The notes: generated by a model from the letters alone, not told the origin. 64,000 bases of DNA from Robiginitalea aestuariiviva (GCF_029537735.1 NZ_JARPUQ010000001.1:239468-303467), one strand, 5' to 3'; counted from the first letter of the stretch, positions 26,962 through 36,474 are shown. A program made the numbers and translations.

Positions 26962-26969
26962 CAAAAGTA
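26962..26969 (-). promoter_or_regulatory. -7 box of hppA
   Basis: TACTTTTG on the minus strand, a perfect TAnnTTTG match, 33 bp before the ATG at 26929. Confidence 0.6.
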
Positions 26970-27028
26970 GTAAAAGGGTTTAAACTATAAAAAGGTTTTT
27001 TCCGCCCCTTCCGCCTGTGGGTTCGCCC

Positions 27029-29530
27029 CTAGAAATGGAAGCCGAAAGCCCCGGTAACGCTGAAGGGGCGGGCCTCCGGACGGGAAAGGTAATTCCCCCG
27101 GAAATTGAAGTCGATACGAAAGACCTTGAAGATGTTGCCCACCCCTACGGAGTACTCCCAATAGACCTTCTGGTCCGGGGCCTGAAGGGGGATATTGGCC
27201 GGGCTGCTCAGCTGGCGGTTGGCATCCGAAAGCTCGCCCCAGGCCCCGCGCAGCCCTACAATCTCCCGGAGGTTCCAGTTGCGCAACAGAGGCAGGCGGG
27301 AAAACAGCCGGCCGTTGAAATTGTGCTCCAGGTGGGCTGCCACATAGGTGTCGGTCACAAACTCGTAGAAGTCCAGGTTGGGGAAGGTGGAATAGATGGA
27401 GAACAGGGTTTGGTTTCCGGGCACCACGCTCAGCAGGCCCAGGGGCACCTCTCCGAAGGTTTTGCCTGCCTCCAGGGTAGTGCGCAGCCGGCCCAGCCCC
27501 CCCAGTTGCCAGGGCTGGGTGTAGGAGAACTGCCATTTGGAATAGTCAAAATCGCTCTGCAGGAACCCCTGCAGGCCCCGGGTGTATTGCAGGAACAGGT
27601 TGCTGTAAGTGTCGTTTACGTCCCGCCGTTCTACCCCGTACCCAATGGTTTCCCGCCCCGGGGTATACACCAGGGTGGTAATCAGGTCGAATTGCCGGAT
27701 ACTGGACGCTATTCCCCCCGGGGCTTCCGGGTCCAGGTAATCCAGGCTGAAGGCGTCGGGCAGGGCCGAGCGTAGGGTGCGGAAGGACCCGCCAATGCGC
27801 AGTCGCAGGTTCCGAACCGGCTCCATCTCCAGGGCAGCCGTCGATAGGTTAATACTGGTCAGGCGGTTGTTGTTCCCCACCGTAAGCACCGAACCGGAGG
27901 CGGCGCTTCGGCCCAGTACGTCCGTGGTGGCCGTCAGGTTCAGGCCCATCTGTTCCACATCCCTGCGGTTCCCCCCGGAGAGGATCAGCCGGAGCTTACG
28001 GTCCAGCAGAAACTTCCCGGACAACCCGTATTTCACCTTGTGGTCGGCAAACCCATAGGCCAGGTAGCCCTCCAGCCGCCAGGGGTCGTTCTGTCCGAAA
28101 TAGGTACGGGCCCCACCCCGCACCCTCCAGCCTTCGGCATCGTTGTAGCCCACCACGCTGTAGATGTCGCCCAGATCCAGGTTCCATTTGTCGATCTCCA
28201 CATAGCCGGATCCCAGGATGCTCACCAGGTTGTAGTAGCTGCGGAAGCGGGGCACAGTCTTGAGCGTATCCAGCATGCTGTATACCCCTTGCTCGTCCTT
28301 GTTCAGGGCTTCCAGGCGGTTGGTGGCCCAGAAACTGTCCGGCCGTTGGTAAACCTCCGGATGAAAGGGGTCTGCCTCGGCCTTGTAGAATTCCCTGGGG
28401 CGGGGCTGGTCAAAGGCGTAGTGGTCATATACGGTAGTGCGTTTGCCGTACACCCCCCGGGATTCCTCCTTTTTATTAAAGGCAAAATCGCTGAGCATGT
28501 AATCCCGTTTCAGCAGGAATACGGAATCGGAGAGCACCTCGAATTCCTGTTCGATGTAGATCTCCTTCACCCAGTTGATATTGGCACTTCGGGTAAGTTG
28601 AAGGTTGATCTTCTTGACCGCAAAGGTGGTGTCGTTTACCCAGAAATCCCCCTTGAAGGTGAGCTCGTTCTTGCGGCGGGGGTAATACAGGATATTATAA
28701 CACCATTTATCCTCCAGAAAGGCGCTGTCCGCCAGCACGTAATTGTAGGTATCCACCCCGGTGCGGGAAAGCGGGCTGGTAAAGCTCTTGTCGAAAAACT
28801 TCAGGTAGTTGTCGTAGATGTCGTAATCCGAATAGAGGTCCTGTACAAAGGCCAGGATCGCCTGGTTGTTGCTAAATCCCGAATTCTTATTGCCCAGCAC
28901 CTCTTGTTTTTCCAGGTCCATGGCATTGTCCCCATACACCCGGGTGAATTTTTCATTCAAGAAGATAGGCAGGTACGTCTTGCCGGTAATGCGGGAGGTA
29001 TCCAGGTCCTGGAAGACAAACTCCATCCCCTTAAAGACCCGGCTCTGCATCAGGGCACTGTCTATGGTGTTCAGGTCAAACTCGATCTTCTCGTAGGCGT
29101 CGTAGGTATACTGCTCATACTTGCGCAAACCGTTGGTGCGCTTTTTCGCCCAGATCTTGCGCAGAATATCCACCGCGGGATTGTTCTTCTTGGACTGCCT
29201 GCCCACGTAGACCACCACCTCGTCCAGTTGCTCCCCCTCCTCCAGCACAATTCGCAGTTCCAGGTTTACACGGCCCTCAAGGGTTACTTCGCGGGTGGCG
29301 TAGCCTACAAAGGACACGGAAAGGGTCTGGAAGGTCTGGTCGGATTCCAGATAAAAACGGCCATTGTCGTTGGATATAGTACCCTGGCTGGATCCGGGGA
29401 AGACAATGTTGGCAAAGGGTACGGGCTCGCCCTCCTGGTCCACCACAATACCCCCGGCCTTGGTCTGGGCCAGCAGGGCCATCCCTCCGAAGAGAAAAAC
29501 CACAATGGTAAGCCACATGCGCATAGGCAT
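27029..29530 (-). CDS. DUF5686 family outer membrane protein with carboxypeptidase-regulatory-like domain
   Basis: About 833 residues. Three Met codons close together (29530, 29524, 29518) could start translation; each keeps the signal peptide (MRMWLTIVVFLFGGMALLAQ). Residues ~25-100 form the beta-sandwich domain common at the N-terminus of Bacteroidetes surface proteins (GGIVVDQEGEPVPFANIVF). The rest is the DUF5686 barrel-like region ending in aromatic Phe. Such proteins are found all over Bacteroidetes; function unknown. It lies between pdhB and hppA, all on the minus strand. Confidence 0.85.
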   Translation of the reverse strand: MPMRMWLTIVVFLFGGMALLAQTKAGGIVVDQEGEPVPFANIVFPGSSQGTISNDNGRFYLESDQTFQTLSVSFVGYATREVTLEGRVNLELRIVLEEGEQLDEVVVYVGRQSKKNNPAVDILRKIWAKKRTNGLRKYEQYTYDAYEKIEFDLNTIDSALMQSRVFKGMEFVFQDLDTSRITGKTYLPIFLNEKFTRVYGDNAMDLEKQEVLGNKNSGFSNNQAILAFVQDLYSDYDIYDNYLKFFDKSFTSPLSRTGVDTYNYVLADSAFLEDKWCYNILYYPRRKNELTFKGDFWVNDTTFAVKKINLQLTRSANINWVKEIYIEQEFEVLSDSVFLLKRDYMLSDFAFNKKEESRGVYGKRTTVYDHYAFDQPRPREFYKAEADPFHPEVYQRPDSFWATNRLEALNKDEQGVYSMLDTLKTVPRFRSYYNLVSILGSGYVEIDKWNLDLGDIYSVVGYNDAEGWRVRGGARTYFGQNDPWRLEGYLAYGFADHKVKYGLSGKFLLDRKLRLILSGGNRRDVEQMGLNLTATTDVLGRSAASGSVLTVGNNNRLTSINLSTAALEMEPVRNLRLRIGGSFRTLRSALPDAFSLDYLDPEAPGGIASSIRQFDLITTLVYTPGRETIGYGVERRDVNDTYSNLFLQYTRGLQGFLQSDFDYSKWQFSYTQPWQLGGLGRLRTTLEAGKTFGEVPLGLLSVVPGNQTLFSIYSTFPNLDFYEFVTDTYVAAHLEHNFNGRLFSRLPLLRNWNLREIVGLRGAWGELSDANRQLSSPANIPLQAPDQKVYWEYSVGVGNIFKVFRIDFNFRGNYLSRPEARPFSVTGAFGFHF

Positions 29531-29636
29531 CAGATTATCCCCGTGACCCGCTGCTGCGAGTTGCATCAGGCGAAACCGGGGCATGAGTTTTCGGGTTACA
29601 GGTAGTGGTCTGTCGGATACTGCGGGTTTAAATAAC

Positions 29637-29660
29637 ACCGCCGGCAACGGGGCCGGCGGT
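29637..29660 (-). terminator. Hairpin terminator after the pyruvate dehydrogenase gene
   Basis: A perfect 9-bp stem ACCGCCGGC/GCCGGCGGT with a 6-nt loop, followed on the minus strand by GTTATTTAAA. The T run is weak, so it may be imperfect as a terminator. It lies 28 bp after the stop codon at 29689. Confidence 0.55.
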
Positions 29661-29688
29661 ACTAAGATACGGTTTGTGCCCGGGGGGC

Positions 29689-30666
29689 CTACTTGTATAA
29701 CACTTTTTTAACCGCCTTTATGACATCGCCGCTGTTGGGCAGCCATTCTTCCAGCAGTACGGGAGAATAAGGCGCAGGCGTATCTGCGGTGTTGATCTTC
29801 ACCACCGGGGCATCCAGGTAGTCAAAGGCTTCGTTCTGCACATGGTAGGTGATCTCGGTGGCCACGTTGCCAAAAGGCCAGGCCTCTTCCACCACCACCA
29901 GGCGATTGGTCTTTTTCACGGAAGCCAGGACAGTGGCATAATCCAGGGGACGGACCGTGCGCAGGTCGATCACTTCACAGGAAATACCCTCCTCGGCCAA
30001 CTGCTCGGCAGCCGTATACACTTCTTTGATGATTTTTCCGAAAGACACAATGGTCACATCGGTGCCTTCGCGCCTGATTTCGGCCACGCCCAGCGGGATG
30101 GTGTACTCCCCTTCCGGCACTTCGCCCTTGTCTCCGTACATCTGCTCGGATTCCATGAAGATCACGGGATCGTCATCGCGGATGGCAGATTTTAACAGGC
30201 CCTTGGCGTCGTAGGGGTTGGACGGTACCACCACCTTCAGGCCAGGGCAGTTGGCAAACCAGCTCTCGAAGGCCTGGGAGTGCGTGGCGGCCAGCTGGCC
30301 GGCAGAGGCCGTGGGCCCCCGGAATACGATCGGGATATTGAATTGCCCGCCGGACATCTGCCGCATCTTGGCGGCATTGTTGATAATCTGGTCAATCCCC
30401 ACCAGGGAGAAGTTGAAGGTCATGAATTCGATAATCGGGCGGTTGCCGATCATGGCGGATCCCACGCCGATCCCGGCGAAACCGAGCTCCGAAATGGGGG
30501 TGTCCAGCACGCGGTCCGGGCCAAATTCGTCCAACATCCCCTTAGAAGCTTTATAGGCGCCATTGTATTCGGCTACTTCCTCGCCCATCAGGTAAATGGA
30601 CTCGTCCGTCCGCATTTCTTCGGACATGGCTTCTGCGATGGCTTCCCTGAATTGTATCGTCCTCAT
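29689..30666 (-). CDS. pdhB: Pyruvate dehydrogenase E1 component, beta subunit
   Basis: 325 residues from Met at 30666 (MRTIQFREAIAEAMS). Beta half of the thiamine-diphosphate E1 heterotetramer that decarboxylates pyruvate. Family marks: LMGEEVAEYNGAYKAS, DTPISELGFAGIGVGSAM, and GPTASAGQLAATHSQAFE. The alpha subunit and E2 are not adjacent, which is common in this phylum. A perfect -7 box (TATTTTTG) lies upstream at 30713-30720. It is divergently transcribed from etfB. Confidence 0.95.
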   Translation of the reverse strand: MRTIQFREAIAEAMSEEMRTDESIYLMGEEVAEYNGAYKASKGMLDEFGPDRVLDTPISELGFAGIGVGSAMIGNRPIIEFMTFNFSLVGIDQIINNAAKMRQMSGGQFNIPIVFRGPTASAGQLAATHSQAFESWFANCPGLKVVVPSNPYDAKGLLKSAIRDDDPVIFMESEQMYGDKGEVPEGEYTIPLGVAEIRREGTDVTIVSFGKIIKEVYTAAEQLAEEGISCEVIDLRTVRPLDYATVLASVKKTNRLVVVEEAWPFGNVATEITYHVQNEAFDYLDAPVVKINTADTPAPYSPVLLEEWLPNSGDVIKAVKKVLYK

Positions 30667-30712
30667 TGGGTCTTTGTTTTTGGGGCCCGGGAGGTTCTGC
30701 CCCGGGTGCGCA

Positions 30713-30720
30713 CAAAAATA
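30713..30720 (-). promoter_or_regulatory. -7 box of pdhB
   Basis: TATTTTTG on the minus strand, 47 bp before the ATG. The leader that follows contains a CCCGGG/CCCGGG hairpin. Confidence 0.6.
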
Positions 30721-30772
30721 GAAATTCTCCAGCAACTTCCCCGAGCCGATCTTTCAAAAAAATCGGGAAATT

Positions 30773-30797
30773 TTATTATGCATGCATAGTATTTTTG
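30773..30797 (+). promoter_or_regulatory. etfB promoter with embedded palindrome
   Basis: The -7 box TATTTTTG at 30790-30797 (perfect) is directly preceded by the palindromic element TTATTATGCATGCATA at 30773-30788, whose core is ATGCATGCAT. The element lies between the -33 and -7 boxes, where a repressor would block polymerase. Nearly the same 16-mer occurs upstream of the SGNH lipoprotein gene. Confidence 0.6.
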
Positions 30798-30849
30798 AAA
30801 TTAATTGGCTATCTTAGCGGCCCGCGTTACTACAAAAAAACAAGCATCT

Positions 30850-31596
30850 ATGAAGATACTCGTCTGTATCAGCAATGTTCCTGATACTACCTCCAAAATC
30901 AACTTCACGGCCGACAACACGGCTTTCGATACCAATGGGGTGCAGTTTGTGATCAACCCCAACGACGAATTTGGCCTTACCCGCGCCATGTGGATGAAGG
31001 AAAAACAAGGCGCTGCCGTGCACGTGGTCACCGTTGGCGGCCCGGGCGTAGAGCCCACCATGCGCAAGGCCCTTGCCATTGGGGCGGACGAGGCCATCCG
31101 CGTGGATGCCACCCCTACCGATGGCCTTTTTGTAGCCCGCCAGCTGGCCGAAGTGGTTAAAAGTGGCGGCTATGACCTGGTGATTGCCGGGCGGGAGTCC
31201 ATCGACTACAATGGCGGCATGGTCCCCGGAATGCTGGCCGCCATGCTGGGAATGAATTTCGTGAACACCTGCATTGGCCTGGAAGTGGACGGCACCTCTG
31301 CAAAGGCCGTACGCGAAATTGACGGGGGCAAGGAAACCCTGGAAACCAGTCTGCCCCTGGTCATCGGGGGGCAAAAAGGCCTGGTGGAGGAAAGCGACCT
31401 TCGCATCCCGAACATGCGCGGCATCATGATGGCCCGCCAGAAAAAACTAACCGTGGTTCCTGCCGCAGAAGCGACCCAGGGGACGGCGGACAAAACCTTT
31501 GACAAACCGGCCCCCAAAGGCCAGGTTAAACTGGTAGACCCTGCAAATATCGGGGAGCTGGTGGAGCTCCTCCACAAGGAAGCCAAAGTCATATAA
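30850..31596 (+). CDS. etfB: Electron transfer flavoprotein subunit beta
   Basis: 248 residues starting at MKILVCISNVPDTTSKI. Beta subunit of ETF, which takes electrons from acyl-CoA dehydrogenases and passes them to the membrane quinone pool. The AMP-binding Rossmann-type fold shows as VVTVGGPGVEPTMRKALAIG and LVIAGRESIDYNGG. It is followed 24 bp later by etfA. Confidence 0.96.
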   Translation: MKILVCISNVPDTTSKINFTADNTAFDTNGVQFVINPNDEFGLTRAMWMKEKQGAAVHVVTVGGPGVEPTMRKALAIGADEAIRVDATPTDGLFVARQLAEVVKSGGYDLVIAGRESIDYNGGMVPGMLAAMLGMNFVNTCIGLEVDGTSAKAVREIDGGKETLETSLPLVIGGQKGLVEESDLRIPNMRGIMMARQKKLTVVPAAEATQGTADKTFDKPAPKGQVKLVDPANIGELVELLHKEAKVI

Positions 31597-31620
31597 CGCA
31601 TATCCAAAAGCGAAAATCCA

Positions 31621-32589
31621 ATGTCAGTACTCGTATATACCGAAACCGAAAACGGATCCTTTAAGAAAAATGCCTGGGAAGTAGCCAGCTATGGCGCCCA
31701 GCTCGCCAAGGCCATGGGAACCGATGCCGTAGCTGTGGCCGTAAACGCCGCGGATGCCTCCCCCCTGGGGAAATACGGCATTGCCCGCGTACTGCAGGTT
31801 AGCGAACCCCGCCTGGAAACCTTTAACGCCCGGGCCGTGGCGTCCCTGCTGGAACAGGCTGCCGCCCATACCGGGGCCCGCGTGGTTGTGGTAAGCTCCA
31901 GTGCAGATGCCAAATTTGCCGCCCCCCTGCTGGCTGGTGCCCTCCAAGCCGGGTACGCCCCCAATGTGGTAGGCCTGCCGGACAGCACCCAGCCCCTGGT
32001 GGTGCGGCGTACCGTATTTAGCAACAAGGGGTTTGCCCATACCGAACTCCAGGGCGAACGCGCCATCATTGGCGTTTCCAATAATGCCTTCGGGATGGTG
32101 GAAGCCGAAGGGGCTGCCACGGCCGAAGCTTTTACCCCGGAATTCGGGGAAGGCACCTTTGCCACCAAAGCCGTTTCCGTAGACAAAGCCACCGACAAGA
32201 TCGCCATTGCCGATGCAGACATCGTAGTCTCCGGCGGACGCGGCCTGAAAGGCCCCGAAAACTGGGGCATGGTAGAAGAGCTTGCCGAGGTGCTGGGCGC
32301 TGCCACAGCCTGTTCCAAACCCGTTTCCGACATGGGATGGAGACCCCACAGCGAGCACGTGGGGCAGACCGGGAAACCTGTGGCCAGCAACCTGTATATC
32401 GCTATAGGAATCTCCGGCGCCATACAGCACCTGGCGGGGGTAAATGCCTCTAAGGTAAAGGTGGTGATCAACAACGATCCGGAGGCCCCTTTCTTCAAAG
32501 CGGCCGACTACGGAGTGGTGGGAGACGCCTTCGAAGTGGTCCCCGAACTCATCGAAAAATTAAAGGATTTTAAGGCCCAAAACGCCTAA
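31621..32589 (+). CDS. etfA: Electron transfer flavoprotein subunit alpha
   Basis: 322 residues. FAD-binding partner of etfB. The C-terminal FAD domain is clear: VVSGGRGLKGPENWG, CSKPVSDMGWRPHSEHVGQTG, IGISGAIQHLAGV and NNDPEAPFFKAADYGVVGD. A strong hairpin terminator follows at 32615-32663. Confidence 0.97.
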   Translation: MSVLVYTETENGSFKKNAWEVASYGAQLAKAMGTDAVAVAVNAADASPLGKYGIARVLQVSEPRLETFNARAVASLLEQAAAHTGARVVVVSSSADAKFAAPLLAGALQAGYAPNVVGLPDSTQPLVVRRTVFSNKGFAHTELQGERAIIGVSNNAFGMVEAEGAATAEAFTPEFGEGTFATKAVSVDKATDKIAIADADIVVSGGRGLKGPENWGMVEELAEVLGAATACSKPVSDMGWRPHSEHVGQTGKPVASNLYIAIGISGAIQHLAGVNASKVKVVINNDPEAPFFKAADYGVVGDAFEVVPELIEKLKDFKAQNA

Positions 32590-32614
32590 TTTTTGTTAAT
32601 TTGTCCTTTTGAAG

Positions 32615-32663
32615 GGCTGTTAAATGACCAGACAACCCTGGTGTTTAACAGCCTTTCGCTTTT
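32615..32663 (+). terminator. Rho-independent terminator after etfA
   Basis: A perfect 10-bp stem GGCTGTTAAA/TTTAACAGCC with a 19-nt loop, then TTTCGCTTTT. It ends only 10 bp before the ATG of the next gene. Confidence 0.75.
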
Positions 32664-32672
32664 ACCCAGCCT

Positions 32673-33299
32673 ATGAGCCTTGTACGGTTACAAATAAAGG
32701 GAATTTCCTATAGCCAGACCCAAAATGGCGCCTATGCCCTTATCCTGAATGAGATGGACGGGGACCGCAAGCTGCCCATTGTGATTGGGGCTTTCGAAGC
32801 CCAATCCATCGCCATTGCCCTGGAGAAGGAAATCAAACCGCCCAGGCCCCTCACCCACGACCTGTTCAAGAATTTTGCGGATCGTTTCGATATTGTGATC
32901 AAACAGGTTATCATCCATAAACTGGTGGACGGGGTCTTCTACTCCAGCATCATCTGCGAGCGGGACAAGATCGAAGAGATCATCGATGCCCGTACCAGCG
33001 ATGCCATTGCCCTGGCCCTGCGGTTTGAAGCCCCCATCTTCACCTACAAAACCATCCTGGACAAGGCCGGGATCTACCTGAAATTCTCTTCCAAGGAAAA
33101 GGACAAGGAGGGGGACGACAGCATTGTGGTGGACGAAATCCTGCAGGAAAGCGAGGCCGTGGAAATTGACGCGGGGGCAGACGCGCCCTACCGGGAAATG
33201 ACCCTGGAAGACCTGCACCAGGAGCTGGACAAGGCCGTGGCCAGCGAAGACTATGAAAAAGCGGCCAAGATCCGGGACGAAATCTCCAAACGCAAGTAA
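32673..33299 (+). CDS. Bifunctional nuclease family (DUF151) protein with C-terminal UVR motif
   Basis: 208 residues. The first 140 form the DUF151/BFN domain (LPIVIGAFEAQSIAIALE, ARTSDAIALALRF). The last 35, after MTLEDLHQELDKAVASEDYEKAA, match a UVR/UvrB-C-type helical pair. Plant BFN proteins have reported nuclease activity; the bacterial role is unproven. It overlaps nothing but is directly followed by nupC, 4 bp later. Confidence 0.9.
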   Translation: MSLVRLQIKGISYSQTQNGAYALILNEMDGDRKLPIVIGAFEAQSIAIALEKEIKPPRPLTHDLFKNFADRFDIVIKQVIIHKLVDGVFYSSIICERDKIEEIIDARTSDAIALALRFEAPIFTYKTILDKAGIYLKFSSKEKDKEGDDSIVVDEILQESEAVEIDAGADAPYREMTLEDLHQELDKAVASEDYEKAAKIRDEISKRK

Positions 33300-33303
33300 T
33301 AAC

Positions 33304-34719
33304 GTGAGCCACCCCCGTAACCTACGCCGGCCCGCCGGCGCCCTGCTTTCCGGCGTTTTAATGCTTTTACCGGGTCTGGCAGCCGCACAGGACGCCTCCA
33401 TTATTCCCAACCAGGGGTTTACCCTGGATTCCCTGATGCGCGGGGCCCTGGGCATGCTTGTGATCTTGTTGCTGGCCTGGGCCTTCAGTGCCCGCCGTAA
33501 GCAGATCAACTGGAAAACCGTGGGCATCGGGTTGGGGCTGCAACTGCTGCTGGCCATCGGGATTTTGAAAGTCCCCGCCGTCCAATGGTTCTTCAATGTC
33601 CTGGGGAGTTTTTTTAACAGCATCCTGGAATTCACGGCAGCCGGAAGTACGTTTTTATTCGGCAACCTCATGGACCTGGAGAATGCGAATATCGGGTATG
33701 TATTTGCCTTCCAGATCCTGCCTACTATCATCTTTTTTTCGGCCCTCACCTCTGTACTGTATTACCTGGGCATCATCCAGGTAGTGGTCAAGGCCATGGC
33801 CTGGTTGCTCACCCGTTTTCTTGGAATCTCCGGCCCGGAGAGCCTGAGCGTGGCCGGCAATATCTTCCTGGGGCAGACCGAAGCCCCCCTGCTGATCAAG
33901 GCCTACCTGGAAAAGATGAACCGCTCTGAAATGCTGCTGGTTATGGTAGGCGGCATGGCCACGGTAGCCGGGGGTGTCCTGGCTGCGTACATCGGCTTCC
34001 TTGGGGGCAGTGACCCCGCCCTGCGCCTGGAGTTTGCCCGCCACCTGATCGCCGCCTCCGTAATGGCGGCTCCCGGGGCCATTGTGGTTTCCAAAATGCT
34101 GCAGCCCCAGACCGAACCCATAGATGTCACCATAGAGGTGAGCTCCGAAAAGATCGGGAGCAACCTGCTGGACGCCATTGCCAATGGTACCACCGAAGGG
34201 CTGAAACTGGCCGTGAATGTGGGCGCCATGCTGCTGGTTTTCGTAGCCTTTATCGCCATGCTGAACGGCATCCTGGACCTGGTTGGGGGCGCCACCTCCC
34301 TGAACGGGTGGATTGCCGAACACTCCCCCTACGACAGCCTTTCCCTGGAAGCCATCCTGGGGGTGGTCTTTGCCCCCCTGATGTGGCTGATCGGGGTGGA
34401 CTCCGCAGACATCCTTCAGATGGGGCAACTGCTGGGGATCAAACTGGCCGCCAGCGAATTTGTGGGCTACATCCAGCTGGCCGAACTTAAGGACGTGACT
34501 TCCGGCACCCACCTGGGCTACCAGAAGTCCATCATCATGGCCACCTATATGCTCTGCGGCTTTGCCAATTTTGCTTCCATCGGCATCCAGATCGGAGGCA
34601 TTGGTTCCCTGGCGCCCGGGCAGCGAAAAACCCTCTCCGAATTCGGGATGAAGGCCGTTTTGGGCGGCACCCTGGCTTCCCTTTTGTCGGCTACCATGGC
34701 GGGGATGATCCTGGGTTGA
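33304..34719 (+). CDS. nupC: Concentrative nucleoside transporter (NupC/CNT family)
   Basis: About 471 residues if started at GTG 33304, 4 bp after the previous stop; this keeps the full hydrophobic leader (GALLSGVLMLLPGLAAAQ). An ATG at 33361 is the alternative. Family marks: the Na+-dependent transport helices, FLGQTEAPLLIKAYL and MLCGFANFASIGIQIGG. It imports nucleosides with Na+ or H+. Being next to thyA and folA it fits a nucleotide salvage and dTMP group. Confidence 0.88.
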   Translation: MSHPRNLRRPAGALLSGVLMLLPGLAAAQDASIIPNQGFTLDSLMRGALGMLVILLLAWAFSARRKQINWKTVGIGLGLQLLLAIGILKVPAVQWFFNVLGSFFNSILEFTAAGSTFLFGNLMDLENANIGYVFAFQILPTIIFFSALTSVLYYLGIIQVVVKAMAWLLTRFLGISGPESLSVAGNIFLGQTEAPLLIKAYLEKMNRSEMLLVMVGGMATVAGGVLAAYIGFLGGSDPALRLEFARHLIAASVMAAPGAIVVSKMLQPQTEPIDVTIEVSSEKIGSNLLDAIANGTTEGLKLAVNVGAMLLVFVAFIAMLNGILDLVGGATSLNGWIAEHSPYDSLSLEAILGVVFAPLMWLIGVDSADILQMGQLLGIKLAASEFVGYIQLAELKDVTSGTHLGYQKSIIMATYMLCGFANFASIGIQIGGIGSLAPGQRKTLSEFGMKAVLGGTLASLLSATMAGMILG

Positions 34720-34773
34720 TAAGTTCTTGAAAAGTAGGCATGGGGCCGGTTGGCCGGCACCCTTCGGTTTTCC

Positions 34774-34781
34774 TATTTTTG
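34774..34781 (+). promoter_or_regulatory. -7 box of thyA
   Basis: TATTTTTG, perfect match, 53 bp before the thyA ATG at 34834, with a TTG about 21 bp further up. Confidence 0.6.
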
Positions 34782-34833
34782 ATTCCCGAGGCCGGGCCGG
34801 GCGCCCATGTATGGCCATAGCACCCTATTTCGC

Positions 34834-35658
34834 ATGAAACAATATCACGACCTGCTGCAACACGTCCTGGAACACGGACAAGCCAAAACCGACCGCACCG
34901 GCACAGGAACCCTGAGCGTCTTTGGGTACCAGATGCGCTTTAACCTGGCCGAGGGTTTCCCCATGGTCACCACCAAGAAATTGCACCTGAAATCCATTGT
35001 TCACGAATTGCTGTGGTTCCTGAGCGGGGATACCAACATCGGGTATCTCCAGGAAAACGGCGTGCGCATCTGGAACGAATGGGCCGATGAAAACGGAGAC
35101 CTGGGCCCCGTGTACGGCCGCCAATGGCGCAACTGGAACAACGAGGATATTGACCAGATCCGGGAGGTGATCGATACCATCCGCAACAACCCGGACAGCC
35201 GCCGGATGCTGGTGGCCGCCTGGAACCCCTCCGTCCTGCCGGACACCTCGGTCTCCTTTGCGGAGAACGTGGCCCGCGGCAAGGCCGCCCTGCCGCCCTG
35301 CCATGCGTTTTTTCAATTCTATGTAAGTAACGGGAAGCTCTCCTGCCAGCTCTACCAGCGCTCCGCAGACATTTTCCTGGGGGTCCCTTTCAACATTGCC
35401 TCCTATGCCCTGCTCACCCTGATGATGGCTCAGGTATGCGACCTGGAACCCGGGGAATTCATCCATACCTTCGGGGATGCCCATATCTACAACAACCATA
35501 TGGAGCAAATCCGCCTGCAGCTGAGCCGGGACCCCCGGCCGCTGCCCACCATGAAACTCAACCCGGAGGTGCGCGACCTTTTTGCCTTCCGCTTCGAGGA
35601 CTTTACCCTTGAAAACTACGACCCCCACCCGCATATTAAAGGGGCAGTGGCCGTCTGA
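34834..35658 (+). CDS. thyA: Thymidylate synthase
   Basis: 274 residues starting at [12 protein letters not shown]. Makes dTMP from dUMP with methylene-THF. Catalytic Cys lies in [10 protein letters not shown], with the folate/dUMP-binding [20 protein letters not shown] and [10 protein letters not shown] segments. The dihydrofolate product is recycled by folA, 2.5 kb away. Confidence 0.98.
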   Translation: MKQYHDLLQHVLEHGQAKTDRTGTGTLSVFGYQMRFNLAEGFPMVTTKKLHLKSIVHELLWFLSGDTNIGYLQENGVRIWNEWADENGDLGPVYGRQWRNWNNEDIDQIREVIDTIRNNPDSRRMLVAAWNPSVLPDTSVSFAENVARGKAALPPCHAFFQFYVSNGKLSCQLYQRSADIFLGVPFNIASYALLTLMMAQVCDLEPGEFIHTFGDAHIYNNHMEQIRLQLSRDPRPLPTMKLNPEVRDLFAFRFEDFTLENYDPHPHIKGAVAV

Positions 35659-35673
35659 GTCTTGCGATTGCCA

Positions 35674-36474
35674 ATGACCCTATCCAACGTATTTCTGATC
35701 CTGGGCATGGGCCTTTTCCTATCCCAGGGGGTTCACGCCCAGGAAATGGAAAACAGGGCGGAACGCCTCCTGCTATCCGGATGCCCCCAGGGGGAACCCG
35801 ATTGCGTTTACCAAAGGCTGCAAACACAGATACAGCCTGTCCTAAAGGCTAACGCCAGCCTCCTGAAGGACTCGGTTGGCGTGATTGTCCGGTTCCGGGT
35901 GGACCAGGCCGGGCAGCTGGACGGGTTGCGCCTGTCGCTGCAGAGGCAGACGCGAAAGGCCTGGGATGCGATAAACCCGATAATGGAAGACAGCCTAAAC
36001 GTTTTGACACCCATTGCTGTGAGCAACCCAGAGCGCGGCCCGTATCCGGCATGGCACAATTTTTCCTTCGAATTTGCGCGGGTGAACGATACCGTATGGA
36101 AACCCATCCCAAGTGAGGACGTATATTCCGGCGGTGTTGTGGAACGGCCGCCCCTTTTCCCGGACTGCCTCCGAACCGACTTCGAATCGGATATATCGTG
36201 TTTCCAGCAACGGATGCGGGCGCATATCGTCCAAAACTTCAGATACCCGAAAGACGCCCTGGGTGACGGCATACAGGGAAGGGTGGTAGTTCGCTTCACC
36301 ATCGATGAAAAGGGGCGTGTCCAGGACCTGAGATGCGATTCCGGATATCCCGCCTTTCAGGAAGAAGGTATTCGGATTATGTCCAAATTACCCCGGTTTC
36401 AGCCCGGAATGCGCAATGGGCTGGCAGATGCCTGGGAATTTGCCCTCCCTTTAATGTTCCGGCTTTCCGAATAA
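35674..36474 (+). CDS. TonB C-terminal domain protein
   Basis: 266 residues from ATG 35674, with a signal peptide ending in GVHAQ. The final 100 residues resemble the TonB C-terminal fold: a strand-helix pattern in QNFRYPKDALGDGIQGRVVVRF and TIDEKGRVQDL. There is no Pro-rich spanning region, so it is not a classical TonB; such proteins are common in Bacteroidetes and their role is not clear. It begins 15 bp after thyA. Confidence 0.8.
   Translation: MTLSNVFLILGMGLFLSQGVHAQEMENRAERLLLSGCPQGEPDCVYQRLQTQIQPVLKANASLLKDSVGVIVRFRVDQAGQLDGLRLSLQRQTRKAWDAINPIMEDSLNVLTPIAVSNPERGPYPAWHNFSFEFARVNDTVWKPIPSEDVYSGGVVERPPLFPDCLRTDFESDISCFQQRMRAHIVQNFRYPKDALGDGIQGRVVVRFTIDEKGRVQDLRCDSGYPAFQEEGIRIMSKLPRFQPGMRNGLADAWEFALPLMFRLSE

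Noticed and set aside
28040-29605. Plus-strand open frame of 521 codons opposite the DUF5686 gene
   Set aside because: Antisense shadow; no start context and no family.
30683-30703. CCCGGG/CCCGGG hairpin in the pdhB leader as a riboswitch
   Set aside because: Only one short stem with no conserved core; too little to support a regulatory RNA.
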